NCBI GenBank assembly: GCA_029204225.1
Contig: CM055107.1
Location: 12,664,486-12,728,485 of the forward strand
Direction of reading: 5' to 3'
Origin: Diphasiastrum complanatum
Lineage: Eukaryota > Streptophyta > Lycopodiopsida > Lycopodiales > Lycopodiaceae
Length of the DNA: 64,000 nucleotides
Below are positions 11,457-23,650 of this stretch, piece by piece. The number at the start of each line of letters is the position of its first letter. Position 1 is the first letter of the stretch. Below the pieces are notes generated by a model, which saw only the letters and a program-made list of their open reading frames with translations, was not told where the DNA came from and did not search any database. A program made the translations under genes and the position numbers.

Positions 11457-11856
11457 GTTGAGCTGACTAGGTGCTTTTGCGAGAAAAGTCGACTCTCGAA
11501 TAAGACAAGTTGAAGATTCTTTGATATACCTTTGTAGGTAGAGACTCTCTTTGTCGATCTTCTGGGAGATAAGTGAGATTGATCGTTTTGTTGCTACTGA
11601 GCTGCAAGATCTTCTTCTGATTCGCTATTAACAAGCTGTTTGTCTGGTGTAGACGAGTTTGGACCTTTGATAGGACCAATGGAGTCGGAAACATGAATGT
11701 TCGATACTTCAGGAGTGGCCGACAATTTGACTGTATGAGCTTCGCCCTTGTCTTTGAGATCGATAAATTGATCTTCGATAAAGATGATATCTCAACTGGA
11801 GAATATCTTCGATTCGATAGGATCATACAGCTTGTAAGCTTTATCTGAAGTAGTAT
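11447..11856 (-). pseudogene. Ty1/copia pol linker fragment, copy 2
   Basis: A 119-codon minus-strand frame with the same Ser/Asn-rich linker as 337-770. It sits directly upstream (minus sense) of the RT start at 11247-11435, which gives the family assignment. Confidence 0.55.
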
Positions 11857-13020
11857 AGATGGGATTCAATATACAGACCTGAGACTAGATCAACTAGTGG
11901 CCGTAGTTTGGAGGGGTAGCTTGTCTCTACAGAGAGCCCCTTCATCAGACAGTTGAGTTTATCAGACACGATGAGCACGCATGGTACATCTAAATTCGTA
12001 TTATTGGATGGGATATTGTCTTGGAGTGGGACACATCTTCATTGTTGCATGCTACTTTCCTCTGGAGTATGCCTCTTTTGTTGAGGAGGTCGAATCACCT
12101 TACATGGGCTTCTTTCCATAACATTTGCATAGGTCCATAATAGCTCGAATATATCTCATAACTCTGATGAGAGCCTTCCAATGTATAAATCCAGAATTAG
12201 TTATCAATTGACTTAAGGAACTGACAACAAAATCTATGTCTAGTGTGGTATAGATCATTGTGTACATAAGTGAATCTATTATCGAATGACAAGGGTACTC
12301 ACACATCTGCTCCTTCTCCTCTATCATCTGAGGACACTAATCCTTCAACAATTTGAGTCCTAGGCCCATTGGTAAGTGAGCTCACTTACAACTCGTCAAA
12401 CTATTTTTAATCAACATGTTGTAAATGTATATTTGCTGAGTAATATAGATTAACTTATGCTTCCTGTCTCTTTAGATTTGAATACCTAGATAGTATTGAG
12501 CTTCGCCAAATCTATCATGTCGAATTCTGAAGACAACATTCATTTCTTATCTTTTATTAGTTTGACACTATTACTGAAAGAGAAGTGTGCCGTCTATGTA
12601 CAAAGTGACAATAATAAAAAAAATGTTGCACTGACTTGAAGTCGACATCCTCTAGAACCATGCTCTAGTATTGCTTCAAGTTGTAAAGAGTTTTATGGAG
12701 TTTACATACATGATTGTTTTTGCTTTAGATAATGGAACCTTCGAATTGTATCATGTAGACATCTTCCTCGATAACCCCATTCAACTAAGCTATCTATTCA
12801 TCCATTTGATATATTTATAGATCGGCTGCAGCAACATATGACAATAGAAGTTTGATTGAAGAATGCTTAACTATTGAGCTGAAGGTCTCAGTACAGTCAA
12901 CATTCTATATCTAGAAATTCCTATTGCAACAAGTCGAGCTTTTCTCCAATCATGTTTCTATCCACCTTGTATTTGATGCAATTAACTACATTTTTGCTGG
13001 CAGGTTATTTGACAATAGTA
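11857..13020 (-). pseudogene. Ty1/copia RT-RNase H remnant, copy 3
   Basis: Third copy of the block at 771-1960. The open minus-strand segment 12100-12327 is the best preserved. It has the SLMYTMIYTTLDIDFVV motif of the RT/RNase H boundary, followed by HWKALIRVMRYIRA, the usual HW-R-RYL segment. The join at 11850-11860 to the copy-2 linker is shared with 765-775, so the linker-plus-block arrangement was duplicated as a unit. It ends at about 13020 against LTR sequence of a different element. Confidence 0.7.
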
Positions 13021-13312
13021 AATATGGTAGACCAGCCCTTCAGTGTTCAAGATTATCGGTCACGCCGTGATTTAATTCCATGTCAAGGCCTGTTTGTGAC
13101 TAATTACCTTGAGAGGACCCAGACACTCTAATTGAAACATATGGAATATTGTATGTTTGTGTGACGTATATAGGCAGGAGGACTGCATGAAGAGATGTGA
13201 TCTATTTATAGTTGACCTGCATGGAGATTGCATGGTTTCATGCACAAGACTCTACTCTCTATATAATGAGGTGGAGATTCTCCCGTCGACATATTGGGTT
13301 TTGGTTACCAGT
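13021..13312 (+). repeat. LTR fragment of a gypsy-type element
   Basis: This aligns nearly base for base with 18046-18337. It contains a CTATATAATG TATA-like box at about 13259. The left end is cut: the first ~38 bp present in the other copy are missing, and copia sequence abuts directly. Confidence 0.8.
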
Positions 13313-13403
13313 TTCTCTCTTCTCCTCTTGCTTCACATGGCATGGCTTGGTGTTACATACCTATGTAACTAGCAGTACTTTAGACCCCTATTAGTCCATT
13401 TAG

Positions 13404-14399
13404 TGTTGGAGGCTAAATGGCAAGGTACCCTTAGGATTAAGGGTATGTGCCCTTGGAGAAGGGCAGACAAGTGACTATACCTTATTCAGAGGTATGGAGT
13501 CACGTGACCCTTGGATAAGGGATACCCTTAGTATTAAGAGTAGGTGCCTTGGATTAAGGTACTAGTGTCCCTGATTAAGAGCAGGTAGGTGTCTATGCCT
13601 TGGATGGAGGTATGGAACCTAGAGAGGTGTTAGAAAGTCATTGGATGACTATTTTTCTAAACCTTGGGCCTCAACCTTGAACCATATCTGGTGCACAACT
13701 TGGGCAATGGGACCTAGTAGGAGGGCGCCCTTCTAAAGTGTCCATAGAGTTTCCAACTCCCACAAGAAAGGCATTCAAAGAGTCATAGGTCATGGAAGGA
13801 GTCTCTTGACCTTCCATAAGCTTTATGGAGGCTCTTGGAGATTCTTTAACTCCCCTAGGCTTCTCTCTCTCTCATTGGATGAGCATGGAACTCCATAGTG
13901 CATTGGAGAGGTCCATGGGCCATCTATATGAGGGTAGTAGGGCGCCCATTGGGAGGGGGGAGATTTCTCTTGTTTGCTTTGCTTATGCTCTAGTGTTGCT
14001 ACTAGTGTATAGAGTGCTTTCTTGTGGTAGTATGCTTGAGGTCTAGATCTTGCTTATGGTATGGGACATAAGTAGGGTTTGGATCTTGAGTATGCTATGG
14101 AGTGTTGTGGTATGCTTGTGATTTGTTTATGGTTAGCAAGGGGGTGCTAGATAGATCTTGCTTGGAGCTTGGATCTAGCTATGGTTGGGTGGTGAATACT
14201 TGAGGCCAGCTTGTTATCTATCTTTGTGTTTAAAGAGTAGGGACACAGGTGGAGGAGAGATCATTGGAGGCTTGCAGATCCTTACTTGTAGGTGGAGGCA
14301 TCCTAGCTTGGAGTTGGGGAGCATCTTGAAAGACATTTGGAGGACATTTGGAGGCTCTACCTTGGATTTGGAGGACTTCCTTACTTCTACTTGTAAAAG
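13404..14399 (+). repeat. Putative 5' LTR of a second gypsy-type family
   Basis: The segment begins TGTTGGAGGC and ends directly before a tRNA-Met-like primer site, so it has the position of a 5' LTR. It holds several imperfect copies of a CCTTRGATTAAGGG-type word between 13420 and 13570. No matching 3' LTR lies in the window, so the call rests on the PBS alone. Confidence 0.35.
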
Positions 14400-14411
14400 T
14401 GGTATTAGAGC
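14400..14411 (+). other. Degenerate primer binding site
   Basis: TGGTATTAGAGC has one change from the initiator-Met PBS. It lies 1.0 kb upstream of the Gag start. Confidence 0.55.
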
Positions 14412-14792
14412 TAGACAAAGGATGGTAACCTTTCTAACCTTCTTCAAGTTCTATTAAGATCACCAACTAAATGTTTTTTGGAAAAGATTATAGGCTTTTC
14501 TAGTTGTAGAACGTTTGCAGTTGAAGTACCCAATGAATCTAGTTCACTTTGGAAGAGAATAGTGATGCTTATAGAATTGTTTAGGGGCTGATTTTTTATC
14601 ATGTTATAGAAATTTTAAAGTGGGCTTTGGGGTTTTTAAAGTTCTGAAAAAGGATTTGTGGGATGGGTAGAGGAAGTCTTCCTCTACATACACAAATTTG
14701 TTTTGGCAAAAAAATTGACTCTAGCTATGTGTTTTGATCAAAGCTAGTGTTTTTCTTGCATAAATGAAGTGTTTAAAGTTATGATTTTCATT

Positions 14793-15097
14793 TTGAAGTT
14801 CTGATTTTCAGACCTGTAAATCTGAAAATCAGATCTGAAAAGTGAAGTTTTCATTCAAACTTCATTAGTTACACCTTTCTATCTCCTAGTTTCATGAAGA
14901 TGGCAATGTAGGAAGGGAATGGTAGTGTAACTTTGTGCATAAAACAGGTTTTCAAGTTCTGTTTTTTGTCATTATGAAGTTTTGATTTTTAGACCTGTAA
15001 ATTTGAAAATTAGATCTAAAAATTGAAGTTTTCATAACGCTTCATTAGTTACCCATTTCTAGACACTAGTTTCATGGATTTGGAAATCTAGAATAGT
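14793..15097 (+). repeat. Duplicated leader segment with palindromes
   Basis: About 125 bp at 14793-14920 is repeated in direct orientation, more decayed, at 14973-15097. The first copy contains perfect 12-bp inverted arms (14801-14812 and 14821-14832) around an 8-nt loop. The second copy keeps the loop but has mutated arms. The location between PBS and Gag is where packaging or dimerisation structures occur in LTR elements; that role is inference. Confidence 0.7.
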
Positions 15098-15445
15098 TGG
15101 AAATGTGAAAACTTTGGTTGCTTTTGTAATGACGAATGGAATTGGAATTGGAATGGGAACTTTATGTAAGCATTAGCTTGGAATAGTGAATTGAAGTGTA
15201 CATTAAAATTTGCTTTTCATTTTTGCTTTTGATTAAGGCAAATGTAGCTTGTTGTTATTTTCCTCTTAAGCTTGGATTAAGCTTGAAATAGTAGGCTTGG
15301 ATTGAGCTTACAAACAATAAGATTGAATGAGTAGAAGTAAATGCTTTTTATTTGCATTGGATGTAACAATTCAAGCATTTCTATCATTCTAATTTGAGCA
15401 CTTGTTGTTGTATTTGCATAATAGGAAAACACACAAGCAACCCCA

Positions 15446-16375
15446 ATGAATCAAACCAATGAAAACCCAACATTTGATCAATCAAACCCATCCAATGTGG
15501 CACAAGCTCTTGAACTTTTATACCAACAAATTCAAGCCACTAACAAGCAGCTTCTTGAAACTAATCAAAGAAACCAAGACTTAGAGTCTAGATTAGCCAA
15601 TCAGAAGAAGCATGTAGTTCCACCTCCCGTAAAAGTGTTTAAGGGGAGAAGAAAGATAGGAACTTACAAGTGGTAAGTTCTTGGCTAAATGTTTGGAACA
15701 AATACTTTGTCATGAACCAATTCCCTGAACCTGAAAAGTTATCCACTGTCACCATGTTCCTTGAAAGAAGATCCTTAGTTTGGTGGGATGACTTAGTTGC
15801 AAAGGGCAATCAACCTTGTACATGAGATGATTTTTGCAAGCTTTTCAGGGATTATTTTCTACCACTTTTAGATGACTATGAACACTTCCAAAAGTTGAGT
15901 CATCTAACTATGAATAAAGGTTTGGAACAATTTATTCAAGATTTTCATGAGTACTTGAATCCACTTTATAGTGATATTCCGCCTAAGGTACAAATGTTAA
16001 TGTTCATTTATGGGTTACCAAAATATTATCAAGTGGATGTTCTTAGGAACCATCCAAAAACCCAAGAAGATGCTATTAGGGCTACAAAATACTTTGATGA
16101 CACACCTAAGCCACCTAGGGGTCAACAACCTAATGAGCAAAAAAAAGGTTTTCAATTTAAGAGGAGAGATAGGGAAGCTGTTAGTGAAACACATCCCAAT
16201 TCCAACAATCTTAAGAAAACCAAGAAAAACTTTAAAAACCATCAAGGTGGCATTGATAAAGCTGAAGCTCGTAAGAAGAAGCTGTGCTTCAAGTGCAATG
16301 GCGAGGGTCACCTTGCATGAGATTGCGTCAAATAACCAACTTCTACCTCAGGTAATCTATCTTGAAGTATGAGAT
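15446..16375 (+). pseudogene. Ty3/gypsy Gag with CCHC zinc knuckle
   Basis: The ATG at 15446 opens a Gln/Asn-rich N-terminus. The frame breaks at about 15676, and the retrotransposon Gag core continues in another frame. Its WWDDLVAKG-like segment at about 15780 is followed by a TGA where a Trp codon is expected (about 15821), then an intact stretch 15895-16320. That stretch has FIQDFHEYL, a basic tail and the knuckle CFKCNGEGHLA. The final Cys of the knuckle falls after a TGA at 16318-16320. Gag forms the particle and binds element RNA. The protease normally downstream is absent. Confidence 0.85.
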
Positions 16376-16439
16376 GGATGTATTTTGTCCTTAGTTCTTT
16401 AGTCTTTGGACCTAATGACCTTAAGTGCATTAAAAGTAA

Positions 16440-17110
16440 AGAAATTGAACAAGGTAATCGTTAAGAATACATATCCACTTCCATGGATGGATGACCTAAT
16501 AGCTTATCTTGATGGTGCTGGGTACTTTACCAAGATAGATCTAAGGTCGAAATTACATCAGATACGCATTAAGACATAAGATATATGAAAAATTGGGTTT
16601 TGAACTCGCTTTGGTCACTACAAATTTTTAATGTTGTCTTTTGGTTTGACCAATGCACCGGCAGCTTTCCAATAGATGATGAACGATTTGTTCTGGCCAT
16701 ATTTGGAAAGATTCATAGTGGTATTCTTAGATAATATCCTAGTGTTCAGTAAGACTTTGGCGGAACATAAAGAGCATCTTAGGATTGTCTGGGACATCCT
16801 AAGAAGGGAAAAGCTCTTTGCCAGAGAGTCTATGTATGACTTTTTTTGCGAAGGAATTGTCCTACTTGGGGCATAAGATTTCCGAACAGGGAGTGGAGAT
16901 TGAGGTCGATCGTATCCAGAGGGTTATTGATTGGCCTATTCTCACCACAGTTCGGGAAATCAAGTCTTTCTTGGGGTTTGTAGGATTTTTCCATCGACAT
17001 ATTCTCCAATTTGCTCGATTGGCAATTCTCCTTATCCAGGCCTGGAAAGGCTATAAGAAGCTAAGTCAGAGGGCTAAGAGTCCACTAGTGGTGTAAACGG
17101 AGGATATGAA
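16440..17110 (+). pseudogene. Ty3/gypsy reverse transcriptase, catalytic box mutated
   Basis: Motifs in order are YPLPWMDDLI, FTKIDLRS, FGLTNAPAAFQ, the catalytic box read as VVFLDNILVFSK, and the thumb region YLGHKIS...FLGFVGFFHR. The second catalytic Asp is Asn (codon AAT at 16733-16735, a one-base change from GAT). Several stops and frame changes occur. Sequence between the Gag knuckle and the RT is only about 100 bp, so protease and early RT are deleted or this belongs to a different element from the Gag. Confidence 0.9.
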
Positions 17111-17480
17111 TAATTGTTTTGAGTTGCTTAAGAAAAGTGTCACTTCAGCACCAATACTAATAATTGGCGATCCTAATAAGGCTTTTGTGGTTAGGACCAA
17201 TGCCAGTGATTATGCTATTGGAGCTGTTTTGATGTAGGATGGACATCCTGTGGCTTATGAACTCAGTCTAGGTATTGTACCTATGAGAAAGAACTGTTTG
17301 CAATTGTTCATTCCTTAAAAAATTGACGACATTACTTGTATGGAGCCAGGTTTGAAGTTTTGACCGATCATCAGACTCTTCGATATTTTTGTGATGTTAT
17401 AAATTTAAAGAGGAGGCAAGCTAGATGGGCTGAACTGATGCAAATCTTTGACTTTTCTATACGTTATTGTAAATGAAGTC
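17110..17480 (+). pseudogene. Ty3/gypsy RNase H
   Basis: Across frames one can read NASDYAIGAVLM, PVAYE, YEKELFAIVHSLKN, FEVLTDHQTLRYF and RRQARWAELMQIFDF, which is the RT_RNaseH_2 region in its usual order. TAG and TGA codons interrupt it. There is no integrase downstream before the putative polypurine tract, so about 1.5 kb of normal pol is missing. Confidence 0.85.
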
Positions 17481-17994
17481 AAAATACTCTAGGATTACAA
17501 AAGAGTATTTGGGATACTCGGAGTTGAGTTTTAATCATTCTATATCTTAATGATTTTCCTAGAGATTCTAGTTGAATGAGTTATCATATCTTAGAATTGG
17601 ATTCTAAGGATAGTTGTACTTGGAAGCTTTTTATAAATTGTCTGTCAGAGTTTGGGGACAATTTCATACTGTAATTATTATTTATTTTCTTTAACTTTAA
17701 TCTCCTAAGTTAGGGAATATTTCACTTAGTGGTTCATGTAAGTATTTTACATGAAGGTGATTGTTACTAACTTGTGTTGACTGTAACCTAGTTGAGAAAT
17801 TTATTGCTTGGTGTACTTTTTTTCAAACTTGAGTTGTACTCCAGAACAGAGATATAGGTTTATCTGTGAGTACTTGTTTGATAAAGAAGTCAGACTAAGA
17901 GTAATGATCTCCTCGGTTAATATTGTAAGTTAAAGGAATTGTTCTTGTAATTCTTTCCTGTCTTGAGGAGCTTCTAAGGACAAAAGCAGTTTAA

Positions 17995-18007
17995 GGAGGG
18001 AAGAATG
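17995..18007 (+). other. Candidate polypurine tract
   Basis: AAGGAGGGAAGAA directly precedes TGCTATGGCC, the probable start of the 3' LTR. Confidence 0.5.
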
Positions 18008-18337
18008 CTATGGCCATATTTGGTTAACGACCTGGAATAGTCCTAATATGGTAGACCGGCCCTTCAGTGTTCAAGATTATTGGTCACGCCGTGATTTAAT
18101 TCCATGTCAAGGCCTGTTTGTGACTAATTACCTTAAGAGGACCCAGACACTCTAATTGAGACATATGGAGTATTGGATGTCTGTGTGACGGACATAGGTA
18201 GGAGGACTACATGAAGAGATGTGATCTATTTATAGTTGACCTGCATGAAGATTGCATGATTTCATGCACAAGACTCTATTCTCTATATAATGAGGTGGAG
18301 ATTCTCCCGTCGACATATTGGGTTTTGGTTTCCAGCA
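18008..18337 (+). repeat. 3' LTR (truncated) of gypsy element
   Basis: This follows the polypurine tract and matches 13021-13312 over 18046-18337. It has the same TATA-like CTATATAATG at about 18285. Similarity ends abruptly at 18337 in both copies, so either the LTR is broken here or the other copy continues into different sequence. Confidence 0.75.
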
Positions 18338-21300
18338 ATTGAACTTGTAGGAAGTCAAAAAAGTTTTAAAAAATGACCATTTTTGGTGATTTTTGGGGGA
18401 TGGATCTCTCAAAATCCATAAGGAGATCATTCTGGAATTGATTACAGCATGATTAGCATTTCTTTTTACCTTCCCAACAAGCTATCAGACCTGTGAATTG
18501 ATGGCCGGTGGCTTATGCACCATCTCCATCAAGTTTGAAGCTATTTTGACTTCTACAAATCAAGAAATCTTCGTTCTCAGCCTATACTGCATCTTAGGAT
18601 CAGTATGAATGCTTCGTGGAAGTCTAATTGATTTCTTAAGACTGCTGGTAACATCAATTTTGGGCTAGGATGGGTTTTTTCACGTTTTTGCATGATACCT
18701 TCTTGTGGAAGTGTGCCCTACTATAGTTTTTCGGACACTCTGATCTCGCATGGGTGTGAAGCCTAGGTGGCAGACTGACATGGCAAGCATCTTGTTCACT
18801 TGGTCTCCCTCTATACTGAGCTTTACAGCACCCAATTTGGTGTCCTATAGCCAAAGTTAAATTTTGCAAAATTTGGAATTGTTCTGATTGCATGCCAGTC
18901 ATTTCCCTAATTGGTAGTACTGTGTTTGCATGGATTAGTTGCATGCTGATTCTCAGAGTGATTTTGACATGCATGAGGGATTTACAATCAGTTTGAGTGG
19001 TCATATGCATGGGCTTTGACAATTGGGTCACAAATCAGTGTTAATGGCTAACAAATTCCGTAAAACCGAAGTTTACGTAAAAAAATTCCGTAATGACGTT
19101 TATGACTGATGTAGTGTGCTTTGCATGCCAGTTTGACATTGGGTTAGTAACATTAGGAATCGCACAATGTTTCGATTTTTTCGACTTCGATTGCCTTTTT
19201 ATACTAACAGTATTTTCGTCAGAATTTTCGAATTACGTAAAATAAAGAAAAAAAACAGAGTTTTCCGAAAAAAATCAAAATTTTGGTCATTTTTTCGTTA
19301 TCTATGGAATCAGTGTTGATTAGTGAATTGATTAAACTGAGTTTATCAGTCAGAATTGATCATAGTGTTTTCACTAAGTCTAAATTATTTCCTGGTGATA
19401 GATAAGTTAAAATTGACAGAAGGAACAACAATGAATTGCCGACCGTTTTTACTGTGTTTCTTTTAACTTTTGGAGTTTGGAACTCCCAGATTGAAAGTTG
19501 AAATTTGAATATATTTTGTTTTTGTTTAGTTTCAATTGATAAAAATTGCAAATCAGTTACTTGTCTGATAGTTTTATAATCGATCTTGATCAATAGAAAT
19601 CAATCAAGTGAACGTTTGTGCAAGATACTCGTTAAATTTGAATTAAAATCGTCAAACAATATGAAATGACTAGATTGGATGAGTGTCAATAGTATTCTTT
19701 ATCTAGTCAGTAAATCTGATAGGATACGGTTCAAGAATTACTGAAAATCCTATTGGTGGAATTTCCATTCATGTAATTTCATATTCTACGTTTGGATAGG
19801 TTTTGTCAATATAAGCGGAGTAATGCCAAACCAGTCAATAAAAAGAAAAAACAGTTCAATTTTATTGTAATAATAGGAATTACATAACTGATTTCATTTC
19901 CAGTAAAATCCTATGGTGAATTATATTCAAAAGATTAGACTAGTACAGTTTCACATACTAGTAAATGATTTTTGATATATCAGATATTCAACCCAGGTAT
20001 AGGACTGAAATGAAATTGTTTTATACTTTTTCCTACAGTAATTTATTTTTAAACATTTACTAATGTCGTTACGTCTTCTGGGTACCTTAGCTGAAATAAA
20101 TCTTTAGGGAACTGAAAATTCTAAATACAAAAGAAGAGTGGACATCAGAGGTAGTAAGTGTGATCTGGAAATGTATTTCGCAATCCCCAGAAAAAAAATT
20201 GCTTGATACTGGTTATTAATTTCCTAATTAGAATTCAGTTGAATTCGTAACTGATATTTTTGTAACCATTGAGTTATCTGCAGTTTTGGATGTCAATTGT
20301 GATATTAGAAGTGGAATCTGATACGTGGATTACACTGGATCTGTTAGTGTCAGAAACTTGTCCTAAATTTGATGCATTAGTAGGGTTTCAAAGCTTGTCA
20401 ATAACCAGAAAGGTTCAGAGTGTAATATTGAACCATATTAATTCTTCTATCTAAGTCACATAGTCAGATGTGGATTTTGGGTATCCATCTGATAGGCATG
20501 CCAGTCATCCAAATAAATAGCATTCTCTAGTGTTTGGGAACAAGAGATAATTTCCTATAGTGATTGTAGGACAGCTAGATGATCAATGGATCTCTAGAAT
20601 ACCAGATAAGACGATTAAGGATTTTCTGGAAGGAAAAGTTGATGGTATGGAACACATCAGTAATTTTGGAAAGGAAATTTGAGGACTGTAAAGATTTGAT
20701 GATCAATGGTGTGTTTAGTACCTAGTCGCGATATGGGAAAGAAGAAAACCATTCGATCAAATGTGGGGTATTTTGGAAAATTTTGAGGTTTAATCTAGAT
20801 CCTAATGTGGTATCTCATTATTTACAAAATCAAAGGCCCTCAAATCTATTTCTCACTTTCTTAATTAATTTTTTTACTTCTTAGTAATTTTGAATATCAA
20901 ACATCAGACTAGTTTATATGAATTCTTTCCAGCATGAAGTTATTCTTCTAAAAGATTGTTATGTCATATAAAGTACTACTTGTGTGAATAGATTTAGAAT
21001 TCAGATAAAATTCTAAGGTCAAAATGTTTCAATTTCTTAAACCATAAAATTTCTCTATTGCATAAATGGATTTCGATGGAATAGTAGTTTCTATCACTCA
21101 GATTGAAAATATTTCAAGAAATCATGTGTGTAATAAGGTAAAGCACTTATTACTGACTTTTCTAGGATTTAGATATTTTCGTATATCATCTTTCTAGTTA
21201 ACTTTTATGGAAATTTATAATTTCTTTAAAAGGAGGAGTGAAGTGGTGGGATAAAATTCTATTCGGGAATCTGTTGGTTGCATAGCTTTCGGAAGATAAC

Positions 21301-21820
21301 CAGCTAGTATATAGAAATGAGATTGGATCTGAAAGGAATTTCGGATAGATTTAGAGTAAGATGCCTAATTGAAGTTTTTCGAAATTCATAATGGATCCAA
21401 GAATAACATTTGAAATGATATTCAGCAGGACTTTGGGTATCTAGATGTGATTCTGGATTGTAATCTAAAGTTTTTGTAGTTGAAGATGATTGTCATTTGG
21501 TGTGTTTTCTATCTTTAATTACCAGTGGTTTATAGAACTTGAATATCTCGCATTTCAGTTAAAGAATCCTGATTGGAGAGTATTTCTAAAATCTAGTATT
21601 TTCCCTGTTGGAAAAGATTTTGGCATGATTCTTACTTTTCCTGAGTTATATAGAACATATACTCCAGTATCCTGTAAATAATTATGTATGGTTAAAGAGA
21701 TCATCCTAACAAAGGATAGCTAAAATGGAGAAATATGCACCAGCATGGCCAAAAGCCCAAGGTATCCATAAGGCCCAGGAATGAGAAATAGCAATGGCAC
21801 ACAGTACCCTCAAGGCCCAT
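18338..21820. other. AT-rich spacer, no recognised gene
   Basis: Only short frames occur and none resembles a family I know. A purine-rich run AAAAGGAGGAGTGAA at about 21230 followed by TGGTGGGATA could be a decayed polypurine tract/LTR junction, but no partner LTR was found. Confidence 0.55.
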
Positions 21821-21821
21821 A

Positions 21822-22250
21822 TCACGAGAAGAGTAGCATGCCAAAAGCTCCATAAGGTCCAAGAAAATGCTCACGAGAGAAATCAGAAGGACTACAACTC
21901 TCAAGTCCTATAATACCACTCGTAAGAGCGACAAGAGGAACAATTACAGAATTATTATCAGAAAATATAAGAAGGCGAAGTACTGGTAGAAAGTCATGCC
22001 ATTCAGAGATAGGCGGATGAGAATGGACATAGTCAAACCACTTTGACCTAGCAGAACCCTTTAAGAAAAAAATTGCATCAAAAATCTTATTAGGACCTGG
22101 ACAAGTTGGTCGAGAAGTATCAAAGTAATACTGAAGACGTGTGAGGCATTTGTTGAACATTTGTTCAGATAGTATATCACTATAAAAAACAAAAGGATAA
22201 TCTAAAGGGAATAGAGACCGAAAATCAGAAGTCGTGATAAAAAATAAAAT
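21822..22250 (-). pseudogene. Gypsy-type Gag-like fragment
   Basis: The minus-strand frame contains a segment resembling the retrotransposon Gag core: LTRLQYYFD, then KIFDAIFFLKGSARSKW, then HDFLPVL. This has the spacing of the family's leucine/aromatic positions, with the conserved AR-W step. Upstream residues in the same frame are hydrophobic, Phe-rich translation of AT-rich DNA and are not convincing protein. The fragment lies about 1.1 kb downstream (minus sense) of an LTR-like repeat. Moderate confidence only. Confidence 0.45.
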
Positions 22251-23051
22251 TAAAAGTAAGAGAAAAGAATATGTAACCCAATGATCCAAATAATTTGGGT
22301 GGTTTTTATTTTTATTTTTTATAATGGAGCGTAAAAAATGAAGAAAAAGTGAAAACAAAATCAACGATGAAAATGAATTATGAAATTGAAACGCAAATGG
22401 AACGGAAACTAAGAACAAATAACGAAAGACAAAATGAAAAATGTGATGGACAACACAAACTACAAAATGGAATGGAAATACCAAAACAACATCCACAGGC
22501 AGAAAGTTAAGTCAGACAAGACGCTAATCAAGTGGACGAACTGAAGGAGAGGACATTAGTCGTCACAACAGGTACGCCAATAAAAAGATGTAACAAATAG
22601 TGTAGGTAGTACCTCGCAACTGCAAAAGAGAGCGTACTGCTGAAAACGGTAGTAAAATGAAGAGATACCAGACAGCCACCAAATAGAGATAAAAAAATGT
22701 TTTTGGGCCACTTTGTAGTTGGAAATTATGCGAAATAAACTACGTATAGGCTGTAGAACGCTGCTAGACATGTGCCTGGACAGCCACCAATCAAATCTAT
22801 CAAGGAACAACGTTGCAGCTGGAAATGAGACGCTGGACAACCACCAAGTAATGCTGCAAGAAATGCTGGAAAAAAAATGCTTCAAGTAGGCTGAAAAAAC
22901 AGCAAGTAAGAGGGTGGCAATGGGCAATAACAGTCTGCAATCAAATGTGAAAAATGGCTGCAAACGGAGACAAAAATGGACAAAAGTGACAAGTATAAAA
23001 GGGCTGGACAGTCTGCAAACAAGCTGACTTAGGCGTCGAAAATAATATGTC

Positions 23052-23055
<4 letters not shown>

Positions 23056-23083
<28 letters not shown>
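23056..23083. repeat. (TA)n microsatellite
   Basis: A run of TA dinucleotides. The Tyr-Ile repeat frames here are its translation. Confidence 0.95.
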
Positions 23084-23086
<3 letters not shown>

Positions 23087-23289
23087 TGGCCGCCACAATT
23101 AGAGAAAGTACTTTTGCTAACTGTCCGCTAAAGCTCCGCCAAGGAAAATGCTCTGGTGGAAGCTAGTCTTGTTCCAAACTGTGCTGAATGTTGCTGAAGC
23201 AAAGAGATGAAAACCCTCAGCAAAGAGGGAAAAAAAAATCAACAAGAAAAGTGAGCGCCCAATCAAAAAATCAGATCTAAAATTCACAA

Positions 23290-23650
23290 TTCGGGAATGA
23301 AGCCACAATTGATCTAGAGCTAAGCTATGAAAGCATCACATAAGCAAAACTTAACCCTAGCTAAACTATAAAAGCATCACATAAGCAAGATTTAACCCTA
23401 GAAAGCAGCAAAGAGAGAGATTAAAAAGACTAAAGAGAGAGATCAATATTTAACAAATGACACATATTCCCTACTTTGGCCTTAAGGAAGCCCTAAAAAA
23501 AAAGCTTTTCATTGCAAGAGCCTAATTGAGAGGGATAATAGTGCGCTCTCCAAAAAGGCTCCCACTCTCCAGTAATATGTCCAAATGTCCAAATAATGAA
23601 TAATAAGGCCCAAGGCCAACCATAAAGTCTAAGTGTCAAAAAGGGCCCAA
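23290..23650 (-). repeat. LTR-like dispersed repeat, minus copy
   Basis: This is the reverse-complement match of 8960-9290. It carries an internal partial duplication of about 45 bp around the CTAGGGTTAA...GCTTATGTGATGC segment (23325-23405) that the plus copy has once. It lies 5' (minus sense) of the Gag-like fragment at 21.8-22.25 kb. Confidence 0.6.

Noticed and set aside
22556-23098. 180-codon minus-strand hydrophobic frame including Tyr-Ile repeats
   Set aside because: Includes (TA)n translation and AT-rich Phe/Leu/Ser composition. No membrane-protein family recognised.
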